A DNA stretch of 21,223 nucleotides, from the IMG/VR virus record IMGVR_UViG_3300043568_000424, positions 1-21,223 of that record. The stretch is one strand, 5' to 3'. This document shows positions 1-6,936 of this stretch, in pieces. Below the pieces are notes generated by a model. The model saw only the letters and a program-made list of their open reading frames with translations, did not search any database and was not told the origin of the DNA. This DNA comes from a virus. A program made the translations under genes and the position numbers. The first letter of the stretch is position 1, and the number at the start of each line of letters is the position of its first letter.

Positions 1-1218
1 ATAACGTGTCTTGAAGCCAATTTTTGGCTGGAAGGTGTTAGTGTCAACTGCGCGAACCATTTGCAAAGGAACGTATGGGCAGTAGAACATACCTGCGTCA
101 TATGCGTTAGAACCTTTGTAGCCAACAACTGCGAACTCAGATGTGGATGCTGTTGGGAAGTATGGATCAATATAGACCTTGATACGACCGAACATTGTAC
201 CAGCAAATGTGTTGCCTGTATCGTCAACTTGCAAGCTAACTTGGCTAGCCAATGCAGATTGATAATCCAACAGACCTGCCATTGCAAATGCGGAAGCAAC
301 ATCAGAAGAGCAGATTAGGGTGTTACCCTTACCGCGACGAGTCAACTTAGCAATTTGGTTAGCTTCGCGTTCGATTTGGAATGCCAAACCTTTAACTTTT
401 TCAACCATCCAACGACCGTTAGAGTCTGTGTCCAAGTCAAAAGTACCAGCTGTTGTAGTACCAACCAATGCGCCTGGCTTAGCAACTGTGTAAACAGTAC
501 GCAGAACTTCGCGGTTGATTTCAGCAAGAATTTCGCTAGAAAGGATGTTGCTCAATTCAGTTTCAGCGTCAAGACCATGAACGGCTTTCAAGTCTTGTGC
601 CAATTCCATTGAGTACTCAGCCTTCAATGCGCGAGTCTTAGCTGTAACGGTAACTTTCTCGATAGAGAAGCCCATTTCAACTGGAGTCAAGCCTTCAGCA
701 GTAGCTGTAGGCATTGCAGTAGCTGTGTTAGCGTTAAAAATCTGGAATGGACCGTCAGAAGTTGTGGACTTCATCGTCAATGCTTGCTGCGCACCTTCAC
801 CGGAGAAGCTAGTGTTAGCTTCGTTGTAAAAAGCCTCAGCGCCGCTTGATGCTGCACGGTCAGTACCATACATAGAACGCATTGCGAAAATCATGCCAGT
901 AGGTCCAGTCATTGGCTGAACACCGCAGATATCGTAAGCGATCAAGTTAGGTAGCGAACGGCGAACCAAGCTGATCAAGATTGGATCAAAACCGGCTACT
1001 GGACCAGCAGCAGTTGCACCACCACCAAAACCACCTGTACCGGCAGAGTTAGTTGGAGCAGTCTCGTTTAGAATGCCAGCGTCTTTTTGCATCGCTTGAA
1101 TTTGGTTCTCAAGAACGACCGCAGTAACGGCGCGCTTGTATGGATCTGTGATCTTTGGAAGATCAGCATGTTCTAGGACCGGAGCCCATTTTTGTTGTAG
1201 TTGTTCGGAAAGAAACAT
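1..1218 (-). CDS. 23: Major capsid protein gp23 (C-terminus cut by window edge)
   Basis: T4 gp23 family, the main hexamer-forming capsid subunit assembled on the gp22 scaffold and matured by the gp21 protease. The visible 406 codons begin MFLSEQLQQKW and contain the family's conserved stretches: the DPYKRAVTAVVLENQ segment near residue 25, LVRRSLPNLIAYDICGVQPM around residue 80, and GPTGMIFAMRSMYG just after it. The reading frame stays open to base 1, where it reads KTRY, so an estimated 50 or so C-terminal residues lie outside the window. The ATG at 1218-1216 is preceded by a strong ribosome site, AAGGAGATATT. The N-terminal propeptide contains LNE at residues 50-52, close to where T4 gp23 is cut after Glu65, but the next residue is Thr rather than the usual Ala or Gly. 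The gene lies 22 nt downstream of gene 22, as in T4. No close late-promoter match is seen in that gap, so read-through from the promoter before gene 22 is likely. Identification is very secure. Confidence 0.97.
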   Translation of the reverse strand, partial: MFLSEQLQQKWAPVLEHADLPKITDPYKRAVTAVVLENQIQAMQKDAGILNETAPTNSAGTGGFGGGATAAGPVAGFDPILISLVRRSLPNLIAYDICGVQPMTGPTGMIFAMRSMYGTDRAASSGAEAFYNEANTSFSGEGAQQALTMKSTTSDGPFQIFNANTATAMPTATAEGLTPVEMGFSIEKVTVTAKTRALKAEYSMELAQDLKAVHGLDAETELSNILSSEILAEINREVLRTVYTVAKPGALVGTTTAGTFDLDTDSNGRWMVEKVKGLAFQIEREANQIAKLTRRGKGNTLICSSDVASAFAMAGLLDYQSALASQVSLQVDDTGNTFAGTMFGRIKVYIDPYFPTASTSEFAVVGYKGSNAYDAGMFYCPYVPLQMVRAVDTNTFQPKIGFKTRY

Positions 1219-1240
1219 CTAATATCTCCTTGTTATATGA

Positions 1241-2230
1241 TTAGATTCGGGTTGTTTTTGAAATTGACTGAACGATAGAATTCATGAATGCATCAGAAAC
1301 TATTTTCTTTTCTGCAACATCTTCTACTTGTTCTTGAAGTGCTGTGGCATCAGCTTTTTTTACACCGGAAGGGAAATAGTTTTCACGGATTGTATCAAGT
1401 TTAGTTCTGTACTCTTCCTCTGTGGAATAGTCTACACTCTCTGCAAGTGCTTTGATCTTCTCAACTTGTGTCGCGGCCAAACCTTCACATACTTCGCGGG
1501 TTACTTCAGCTTTATGAGCTTCAAAGAGTGCATTACGGTACTCAATAGAACGCTCAACTTCTTCGTCCAACTTGCCGCTTAGTTCTTCAACTTTAGCTGC
1601 TAGTTCGTCAACGAGGTCAACTTTTTCAGCAGGAACATCAATGTAGTGTTCTGCAAATAGATTCTTCAAGCCATTGATGAAGTCTTCGGCCAACTCTGAG
1701 CGAATACCATTGTCAATAGCGATTTGATTTTCTTCCATCCATTGCTCAACAACGTATGAAAGGTAATCATTTACTTTGTCTGTTAGTTCTTCTTTGACAG
1801 ATTCAACAGCTTCTTCTAACATGGAAGCATAGTGTGTCTCAATCTGTTCTTCAATCTGAGCAACGCGATCTAGTACGCGAGCTTCAAAGATTGTGGAAAC
1901 TTTTGTTCTGAATTCTTCAGAGATGGTTGAGTCATCAGCAAAGATCGCATCAATATCTTCCGATACGAAATTGCTTTCTTCTTGCTCAACTTCTTCACTC
2001 TTCATAGAATCCATTTTACTAGATGCAGCAGAAGGCTTAGTTGTTGGTGCAGTTGCACTCTTGGATGTGAAACTCATCTTATGTGAGTTGTCATCTGGTT
2101 TAGCGTTTTCTGGTGTTGGACCACCAGCATCTGTAATTTCGCCTTCCAGCTTTTGTGGAGGCATTGCATTCTTTCCCTTGCCTGAAGCAAGGATTTCAGC
2201 AGCAGCCTCAAAAAGTTTATTAGTAGCCAT
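1241..2230 (-). CDS. 22: Prohead core scaffolding protein gp22
   Basis: Scaffolding protein of T4-like proheads. It forms the internal core around which gp23 assembles and is then degraded by the gp21 protease. The 329-aa protein starts MATNKLFEAAAEIL. It has a low-complexity Ser/Thr/Pro/Lys-rich stretch at about residues 35-85, then a long acidic, heptad-rich coiled-coil-like region at about 100-285 with many Glu, Lys and Leu residues. The C-terminus (VSDAFMNSIVQSISKTTR) is of the gp22 type. Several sites match the known gp21 consensus (I/L)-x-E before A, G or S: LFE-A at 6-9, IFE-A at 114-117, LFE-A at 235-238 and LAE-S at 262-265. This fits a core protein that is shredded during maturation. 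The start has a good ribosome site (AAAGGAG), and a perfect TATAAATA late promoter lies 22 nt upstream. Position between 21 and 23 is canonical. Confidence 0.95.
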   Translation of the reverse strand: MATNKLFEAAAEILASGKGKNAMPPQKLEGEITDAGGPTPENAKPDDNSHKMSFTSKSATAPTTKPSAASSKMDSMKSEEVEQEESNFVSEDIDAIFADDSTISEEFRTKVSTIFEARVLDRVAQIEEQIETHYASMLEEAVESVKEELTDKVNDYLSYVVEQWMEENQIAIDNGIRSELAEDFINGLKNLFAEHYIDVPAEKVDLVDELAAKVEELSGKLDEEVERSIEYRNALFEAHKAEVTREVCEGLAATQVEKIKALAESVDYSTEEEYRTKLDTIRENYFPSGVKKADATALQEQVEDVAEKKIVSDAFMNSIVQSISKTTRI

Positions 2231-2252
2231 TTAGGAATCTCCTTTGTTTGTT

Positions 2253-2260
2253 TATTTATA
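2253..2260 (-). promoter_or_regulatory. T4-type late promoter upstream of gene 22
   Basis: Read on the minus strand, this is a perfect TATAAATA, the T4 late promoter -10 element recognised by the gp55 late sigma factor. It sits in the 34-nt gap between the gene 21 stop and the gene 22 start, 22 nt before the ATG, and should drive genes 22 and 23. The motif and its position are seen directly. Promoter function is inferred. Confidence 0.75.
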
Positions 2261-2264
2261 TAAT

Positions 2265-2918
2265 TTACAGTTTCGTTAGAAAATTTTCAAAGAGGCGAGC
2301 AGCCACTTTTTCAATGTCTTTTCTTGAGGCACTTTGTATTGCTTGTTTCGTTCTATCAATATCCATTTCAACGAAACGACCTTCAATGAACAACCACTCT
2401 TTGTTTTCCATAATACCATTGACGAATGCGCCTGGTGCAGATGGATCAGCAACAACGTCAGCAGCAGTAGCTAGTCTGAAGTCATCGGAAACAATATTGA
2501 TACCGTCACGTCCTTGGACAAGTGAGCCCATACCTCTTGACGATACGCCTAGACTAACACCAGAATCAATAAAGTTTCTTACGATATTACCGTAAGGTGT
2601 ATCCAAAACCTTAGCTCTGCCGATAAATCTATTCTGATCATCTTCAGTTAGCGATTCAATCTTGATACATACACGCTCAAGGTTGATTGATGGTGTGTCA
2701 GGATGTCCTAGTTCACCCAATGCGCGGTTTGTTGTGATGTACTCTTGTGTGTAACGCCCAACTTCTTCACGCAATGTGCCGATCTTATACATTCTGCGAT
2801 TACGGTTAGCTTGTTCACCAACCAGAAATACGCCTTGAATGTATAGATTCTTTTTGCCGTCTTCAGCACTTTCAGTCAAGTACTGTACGTCTTCAATTGT
2901 TTCTGTAATTAGTTTCAT
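2265..2918 (-). CDS. 21: Prohead maturation protease gp21
   Basis: Serine protease of the T4 prohead (peptidase family S77 type). It is built into the core as a zymogen and cleaves gp22, gp23 and other prohead proteins before DNA packaging. The 217-aa length matches T4 gp21 (about 212 aa). The family's catalytic signatures are visible: the GELGHP motif with His72, and the GVSLGVSSRGMG motif around Ser126/Ser127. The GKKNLYIQGVFLVGEQANRN stretch at 21-40 is also of this family. The ATG at 2918 overlaps the TGA of the upstream 120-aa gene by 4 nt (ATGA), suggesting coupled translation. Position immediately upstream of scaffold gene 22 is canonical. The C-terminus (FENFLTKL) is complete. Confidence 0.95.
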   Translation of the reverse strand: MKLITETIEDVQYLTESAEDGKKNLYIQGVFLVGEQANRNRRMYKIGTLREEVGRYTQEYITTNRALGELGHPDTPSINLERVCIKIESLTEDDQNRFIGRAKVLDTPYGNIVRNFIDSGVSLGVSSRGMGSLVQGRDGINIVSDDFRLATAADVVADPSAPGAFVNGIMENKEWLFIEGRFVEMDIDRTKQAIQSASRKDIEKVAARLFENFLTKL

Positions 2919-3277
2919 AGGTCTATACTGTATGTTGCTGTTTTGCTCATAACCATAATCAATGTGCCACCAGTTCCATCATTTGTTGCGAATACATTCG
3001 ATGTTGCTGCATTAGCAATTGCACCGATGCCCATATCTTCTAAGTTGATCGTGTGATTCTTATTCAACTCAAGAACAAGTGTTCCTGTTGCATCATTACC
3101 GCGATAAACTCTCCACGTGCCATCACTGCTTGATGAAACGTGTGCAATTGCTGCTGCGGATACAGTTTCAAGCTGTGTGTTAGATGACAGTTGTGCCAAC
3201 GTAACCAACGTGTTTGTATTTCCTGTTACACGGATCGTAGACTTCGATCTTAGTGTGTTATTAATTTCTTTTGGCAT
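2915..3277 (-). CDS. Hypothetical small protein, beta-rich, between the core genes and gp21
   Basis: A 120-aa protein of unknown function. It is rich in Thr, Ser, Ala, Asn and Val and shows alternating short strand-like segments (STIRVTGNTN, GTWRVYRG, GTLVLELN, GGTLIMVMSKTATYSIDL) with no helix-rich part, signal peptide or membrane segment. That looks like a small all-beta protein, perhaps a decoration, head-associated or internal head component. The ATG directly abuts the TAA of the upstream basic protein with no gap. Its own stop overlaps the gp21 start (ATGA), so its output is probably tied to prohead gene expression. From memory, aquatic T4-like phages carry comparable small proteins at this place; T4 itself does not. 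The coding call is supported by the tight packing on both sides; the role is not known. Confidence 0.8.
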   Translation of the reverse strand: MPKEINNTLRSKSTIRVTGNTNTLVTLAQLSSNTQLETVSAAAIAHVSSSSDGTWRVYRGNDATGTLVLELNKNHTINLEDMGIGAIANAATSNVFATNDGTGGTLIMVMSKTATYSIDL

Positions 3278-3709
3278 TTATCGTATTCCCATTGATTTGC
3301 GGCGGCGCATTGACATTTTTCTTTTCAACAATGTTCTATTCATTCTAGCGCGACCTTTTGTTTTCCAGTATCTCTTTAGCTTTCTAGCTTTTTGTATTCT
3401 TGCTGTTGCGGGTATTCTCTTAACAGTATTGCCGGAAATTCTGTAGCCTTTGATTGCAGAACGTCTAACGTTTCGTTGTACAACGATTCTTCCTTTAGCG
3501 TTTCTACGAATTCTTCTACGAATCTTTTGGATTCTACCCTGCTTCACGATATTAGATTCATCTAAATCTTCCACAACATCATATATATCTACCGCAATAG
3601 CTCGCTTTTCTTCCTCAAGCCTTTTTGCAACAACAGAGTTCATGTGAGCAAAGATAAAATCTCTTGCTTCACTGAGTTTATTCTGTGATATAAGTTCTAT
3701 AAAATTCAT
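3278..3709 (-). CDS. Highly basic prohead core-like protein (gp68 candidate)
   Basis: A 143-aa protein with two parts. Residues 1-53 are helical and mixed in charge (ELISQNKLSEARDFIF, then RLEEEKRAIAVDIYDVVED). Residues 54-143 contain 36 Arg or Lys and no Asp or Glu, ending KRKMSMRRRKSMGIR. The gene lies in the 67/68 position between portal 20 and protease 21, so a prohead core protein is the best guess; T4 gene 68 sits here. The N-terminal 45 residues also resemble the 69-aa gp67-like protein encoded just upstream. LSE-A at residues 12-15 fits the gp21 cleavage consensus, so it may be processed in the prohead. The basic tail could bind packaged DNA or the acidic core proteins. The ATG overlaps the upstream gene's TGA (ATGA). 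Function is inferred from position and composition. Confidence 0.8.
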   Translation of the reverse strand: MNFIELISQNKLSEARDFIFAHMNSVVAKRLEEEKRAIAVDIYDVVEDLDESNIVKQGRIQKIRRRIRRNAKGRIVVQRNVRRSAIKGYRISGNTVKRIPATARIQKARKLKRYWKTKGRARMNRTLLKRKMSMRRRKSMGIR

Positions 3710-4416
3710 TGTACTTTACTAAGTGCAAATTCTCTAGCTTGTTCAAATGTTTCCGGTGATGTGTGTATCAAATCTACAAACTTTTCTTGATTTTCTTCTG
3801 TCAAACTGAGGTACACAGCTTGAAATGCTTCTAAAGTTTCCTCATCAAGCTCAACAATATCACCTGTATCAAGTTCAATTTGTTCAGCTTGAATCATACC
3901 AGCATCATCTTGAGTAAAGGGAATAGCAAAATCTTTATCCAATCTATCGTTATGATAAACAGCAACTTTCATACCATTGGGATATAAGCGAATCGCTTTT
4001 CTTTTTAGTATTAGTATGAATGGAGGATCTTTTGCGATACTCTCATCTAAGATAATCTCTTCTTTTACTTCTTCCGCATCATCAAATTCAATACGGTGTG
4101 CTCTGACTTTTTTACCAGATGCGGATAATTTGAAATCGCTAGTGTCAACAACAGATTCTTTTACAGACTTACGTGCTTGACGATGGATCTGTGGATTATT
4201 TGTAATGAGATCAACCATCTTCATAAAAATGTTTTGAATAATTGATCTATCTGCTTGACTGAAATTAGGACGTTCTTCTTCCATCTTAGCTAGAATCTGG
4301 TGCATACGTTGAATCTGTGCTTTGTTGCCTAATCCGGCACGAACCAAAGCATCAAACTTTGAAAAGTCTTGTTTCTCTTCTTCAACCACACGCTTGAATT
4401 CTTGCAGTGACTTCAT
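3706..4416 (-). CDS. Conserved hypothetical protein in the prohead core cluster
   Basis: A 236-aa protein not assigned with certainty. The N-terminal 100 residues look helical, with a charged FSKFDALVRAGLGNKAQIQR segment followed by ERPNFSQADRSIIQNIFMKM. The C-terminal half is acidic and mixed alpha/beta (PPFILILKRKAIRLYPNGMK, then DTGDIVELDEETLEAF). There is no signal peptide, membrane segment or enzyme motif that I recognise. It lies between the 67-like gene and the basic core gene. Its ATG overlaps the 67-like stop by one base (TAATG) and its TGA overlaps the next start (ATGA), so it is expressed with the prohead genes. Position makes it an alternative gp68 candidate, or a core protein specific to aquatic T4-like phages. 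Confidence 0.75.
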   Translation of the reverse strand: MKSLQEFKRVVEEEKQDFSKFDALVRAGLGNKAQIQRMHQILAKMEEERPNFSQADRSIIQNIFMKMVDLITNNPQIHRQARKSVKESVVDTSDFKLSASGKKVRAHRIEFDDAEEVKEEIILDESIAKDPPFILILKRKAIRLYPNGMKVAVYHNDRLDKDFAIPFTQDDAGMIQAEQIELDTGDIVELDEETLEAFQAVYLSLTEENQEKFVDLIHTSPETFEQAREFALSKVQ

Positions 4417-4625
4417 TACTCGCCTTGTGTTTCTTCTTCAGATTCAACTTGTTCTTCAGACTCTGGCTGTTCCTCAGTTCTGCCGTTGAACAATGTTGAA
4501 GCAACGTCTTGTTTTTTAGCTTCTAATGCATCAAATGCTTTTGCAGATAGCAACTCTTCTAGAGCACTTTTTGCTTCTGCATTTTGACCTGCACCTAACA
4601 TATCAATTACTTGTCTTGCATCCAT
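4416..4625 (-). CDS. 67: Prohead core protein gp67-like
   Basis: A 69-aa protein directly after the portal gene, the place of T4 gene 67. Like T4 gp67 (80 aa) it has a short helical N-terminal part (MDARQVIDMLGAGQNAEAKS, then a Leu/Ala/Lys-rich helix) and a strongly acidic tail (residues 52-69, mostly Glu with Gln and Ser). In T4, gp67 is an abundant core component cut by gp21 and needed for correct head shape. The start has a strong ribosome site (AAGGAG) and lies 10 nt after the gene 20 stop. The stop overlaps the next start (TAATG). Assignment rests on position, size, charge pattern and the N-terminal motif. No clear gp21 site is visible in it. Confidence 0.82.
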   Translation of the reverse strand: MDARQVIDMLGAGQNAEAKSALEELLSAKAFDALEAKKQDVASTLFNGRTEEQPESEEQVESEEETQGE

Positions 4626-4635
4626 AATTATCTCC

Positions 4636-6315
4636 TTATTTTCTATTTAGCACTCTACTGAATCTCGATACAACCGCATCGTGCTCTGGTGTATCGGATT
4701 CATTTGATCCGCGATCTGATATGTTATCCTCAGGTGGAAAATCAGCAGGATCAACTTGTTCCTGATCTTGTTCTTGACCTTGATCTGGTGGCAATGGTCT
4801 TCCATCTGGTCCAAGTGGAGTAGGTTCAGGTTCTTTAGAAATTTGTTTATCCATCGCCTTGATATCATCGTCAGTCAATTGAAGAATATTTTTCTTGACC
4901 CACTCTTGTGAGAAATATCTTCCAACATATGGATCAACCATACCCAACATTTGCAATCTATTTTGCCACAATTCAGCATCACGCAACTCGGTGAAGTTGT
5001 TATCTTTCTTGTAGTCGTAATAAATCTTATCTCTAAATTCTTCCCATTCATCTGAAGTACATATTCCTTTTAGAACCAATTGTGTCTTCAATGCATGATC
5101 AAAAATCTGTGAGAACTTGTTGCGAATCTTCGTGATGAACTTATTAAACTTCAATTCATCTCTAGTAACTTCAGTTGATCTACCTAGACCAACCATTCCA
5201 CCACTTTGTTGTTCCATACGTGAATAAGGAACATTCATGGATTGAAGTAACTTCTTCTGGAAATACTGTACGTCTTCCATCTGACCTAAGTTTTGGCCGG
5301 CAGGAAGTGTTGTGATTTCTGTACCTTTACCACCTTCGCGTCTAGGCAACCAGAAGTCTTCTAGCATTGACATATGCTTGCGATCATCACGCAACTCACC
5401 TGTGTTTGCGTCATAGACCATTTTGTTTTTGTACTTGACCATCACATCACGCAAGTACTGTTCAGCTTTACCTTTTGGTAAATTGCCTACGTCAATATAG
5501 AAAATTCTACGTTCAGGCGCACGGCTAATTCTATAGATAACAACAGCATCTTCAATCATGCGCAACTGATTTAGTGGCTTGATTGCTTTGTGTAGATGGG
5601 AAATGACAAATGTGTTCTTTGCGTCCATCATGCCAGAATTGACATTGATGACTGCTTCTGGCGCAATTCTTAGGCCAGCATTAGCTGCCGCTGTGAATGC
5701 TTGTGTGGTTGTACCACGATCATTGTAAAGATAGTATTCAGCAACAGACTTGATAATATCTGCGCCAGTTTTTGCATCGCGACCTTTTTGAACCTCACGA
5801 ACTTTTCTAATTTTTCGTGGATCAATGTATCTTAGTTCCTGAATACCCTCTTTAGGGTTTTGTTCGTTGACGATAACATGATAGTAAATTCTACCATCAA
5901 TGTACCATCTTCGGAAAATATCGTCAGCTAAATTTGAAAAGTTCAACATCTTGACAACTGTTTCAAACTCTTCGGTAATCTTTTTCTTAATTGATTCTGG
6001 TTGCTTTAGATCATCAAGTATGATATCAACAACTCTTCCATCTTTGTCATGTGTGATGGCTTCATCAACAATTTCAGTAATTGCTTGGTCACACTCAGGA
6101 TGATTAGACATTTCGCGATATCTTGTGATCAACTCAAGTTCATTACGAACTGAGCCTTCCAAGTCTACGTATGTGCCGTAGTGTGCGTTCTGTGTTATCG
6201 TTACTGCGCCATCATCCAACGCTTCGGTTGGAAGCGCAAACGAGGACTGTTTAGGGTCCTCTTTTTTGATAATGTCTTTATCACCTAACGTGAAACCGAA
6301 TAATTTTATTGCCAT
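4636..6315 (-). CDS. 20: Portal protein gp20
   Basis: T4 gp20 family portal. Twelve copies form the unique vertex that starts prohead assembly, docks the gp17 terminase and later joins the neck. The 559-aa length is in the family range (T4 524 aa). Typical stretches are the N-terminal GTYVDLEGSVRNELELITRY with YREMSNHPECDQAITEIVDEAI, the central LRYIDPRKIRKVREV segment, ISRAPERRIFYIDVGNLPKGKAEQYLRD, and EDFWLPRREGGKGTEITTLP followed by YFQKKLLQSMNVPYSRME. The C-terminal 60 residues are Pro/Gln/Asp-rich and probably disordered. The gene follows a terminator-like hairpin after gene 19, and no NATAAATA promoter is seen in the gap. The ribosome site is weak (AAAGAAAA). The identification is secure. 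Confidence 0.97.
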   Translation of the reverse strand: MAIKLFGFTLGDKDIIKKEDPKQSSFALPTEALDDGAVTITQNAHYGTYVDLEGSVRNELELITRYREMSNHPECDQAITEIVDEAITHDKDGRVVDIILDDLKQPESIKKKITEEFETVVKMLNFSNLADDIFRRWYIDGRIYYHVIVNEQNPKEGIQELRYIDPRKIRKVREVQKGRDAKTGADIIKSVAEYYLYNDRGTTTQAFTAAANAGLRIAPEAVINVNSGMMDAKNTFVISHLHKAIKPLNQLRMIEDAVVIYRISRAPERRIFYIDVGNLPKGKAEQYLRDVMVKYKNKMVYDANTGELRDDRKHMSMLEDFWLPRREGGKGTEITTLPAGQNLGQMEDVQYFQKKLLQSMNVPYSRMEQQSGGMVGLGRSTEVTRDELKFNKFITKIRNKFSQIFDHALKTQLVLKGICTSDEWEEFRDKIYYDYKKDNNFTELRDAELWQNRLQMLGMVDPYVGRYFSQEWVKKNILQLTDDDIKAMDKQISKEPEPTPLGPDGRPLPPDQGQEQDQEQVDPADFPPEDNISDRGSNESDTPEHDAVVSRFSRVLNRK

Positions 6316-6338
6316 TCGTATTTTCTTTTCATTATGAA

Positions 6339-6364
6339 AAGATAGGAGCGAGTGCCCCTATCTT
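6339..6364 (-). terminator. Terminator-like hairpin between genes 19 and 20
   Basis: Directly after the gene 19 stop, the minus strand reads AAGATAGG, a 10-nt loop, then CCTATCTT followed by two more T and CAT. That gives a perfect 8-bp stem whose 3' arm runs into a TTTT tract. The shape is that of a rho-independent terminator, though the T tract is short and the stem has only three G-C pairs, so it may be partial or act as an mRNA-stabilising hairpin. It separates the tail-tube gene from the portal gene. Confidence 0.55.
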
Positions 6365-6365
6365 A

Positions 6366-6911
6366 TTAGACTACTAGGTCCTCTACTGCTTCCCACCACT
6401 GATAGGTCAAGTTCACAGTAAATTCTTCAATAGTATCGTTAGAACCCCAATCAACATCAATCGCTGATAGGTCTGTTGGAAATAATCCCACAAATTTATA
6501 TTTCTTGATCACTTCTCCAGCTTTGCTGTATTGGCGAACTTCACCATCAGTGCTATAACCCAGTGCAGTTGCTGCGGCTGGATTACGGATGTTGGTTGCA
6601 TGTCCATTGATACCATTCATCCAACGCTCAAAAGCGTTACGGATTATAAAGTCTTCATCATTGATGATTGTGATAGACCAATCTTGGAAGGTTCTGTTAC
6701 CAGCAAACTTCAATTCACGACCAAAATATTGGACAGGAACCGAGTTAACTGTAGAGCCTGGCAATTGAGCAGTCTTACACATGAAGCTCGTTTTTTGTTG
6801 TGCGTTTCCTGGCAAAGCGAATGCTGGAAATGGTAGCGTAACCTCAAATAAATTTGGGCGGGCTCCATCTCCCTGCATTTGAGAGCGGAATTCGTTGATG
6901 TTAAATGCCAT
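6366..6911 (-). CDS. 19: Tail tube protein gp19
   Basis: Major tail tube subunit of T4-like phages. It stacks as hexameric rings inside the gp18 sheath. The 181-aa length is near T4 gp19 (163 aa). Family features include the N-terminal FNINEFRSQMQGDGARPNLFEV, the FMCKTAQLPGSTVNSVPVQYFGRELKFAGNRTF segment (residues 43-75), and FQDWSITIINDEDFIIRNAFERWMNGIN. The C-terminal NLTYQWWEAVEDL is also typical. The start carries a good ribosome site (GATAGGAG), and an AATAAATA late-promoter variant lies 17 nt upstream, overlapping the end of gene 18. A hairpin follows the stop. Secure. Confidence 0.97.
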   Translation of the reverse strand: MAFNINEFRSQMQGDGARPNLFEVTLPFPAFALPGNAQQKTSFMCKTAQLPGSTVNSVPVQYFGRELKFAGNRTFQDWSITIINDEDFIIRNAFERWMNGINGHATNIRNPAAATALGYSTDGEVRQYSKAGEVIKKYKFVGLFPTDLSAIDVDWGSNDTIEEFTVNLTYQWWEAVEDLVV

Positions 6912-6928
6912 TTAGTTTCTCCTATCTC

Positions 6929-6936
6929 TATTTATT
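6929..6936 (-). promoter_or_regulatory. Probable late promoter for tail tube gene 19
   Basis: The minus strand reads AATAAATA, one base off T4 TATAAATA and an exact match to the relaxed NATAAATA form described for marine T4-like phages. It lies 17 nt before the gene 19 ATG and overlaps the gene 18 stop codon. The separate promoter fits the need for high levels of tube protein. Function is inferred. Confidence 0.55.

Noticed and set aside
61-2234. Plus-strand open frames opposite genes 23 and 22 (for example 61-318 and 1893-2234)
   Set aside because: They lie antisense to securely identified genes, their translations have biased, unrecognisable composition (Cys-rich or Ser/Leu-rich), and no plus-strand gene is found anywhere else in the window.
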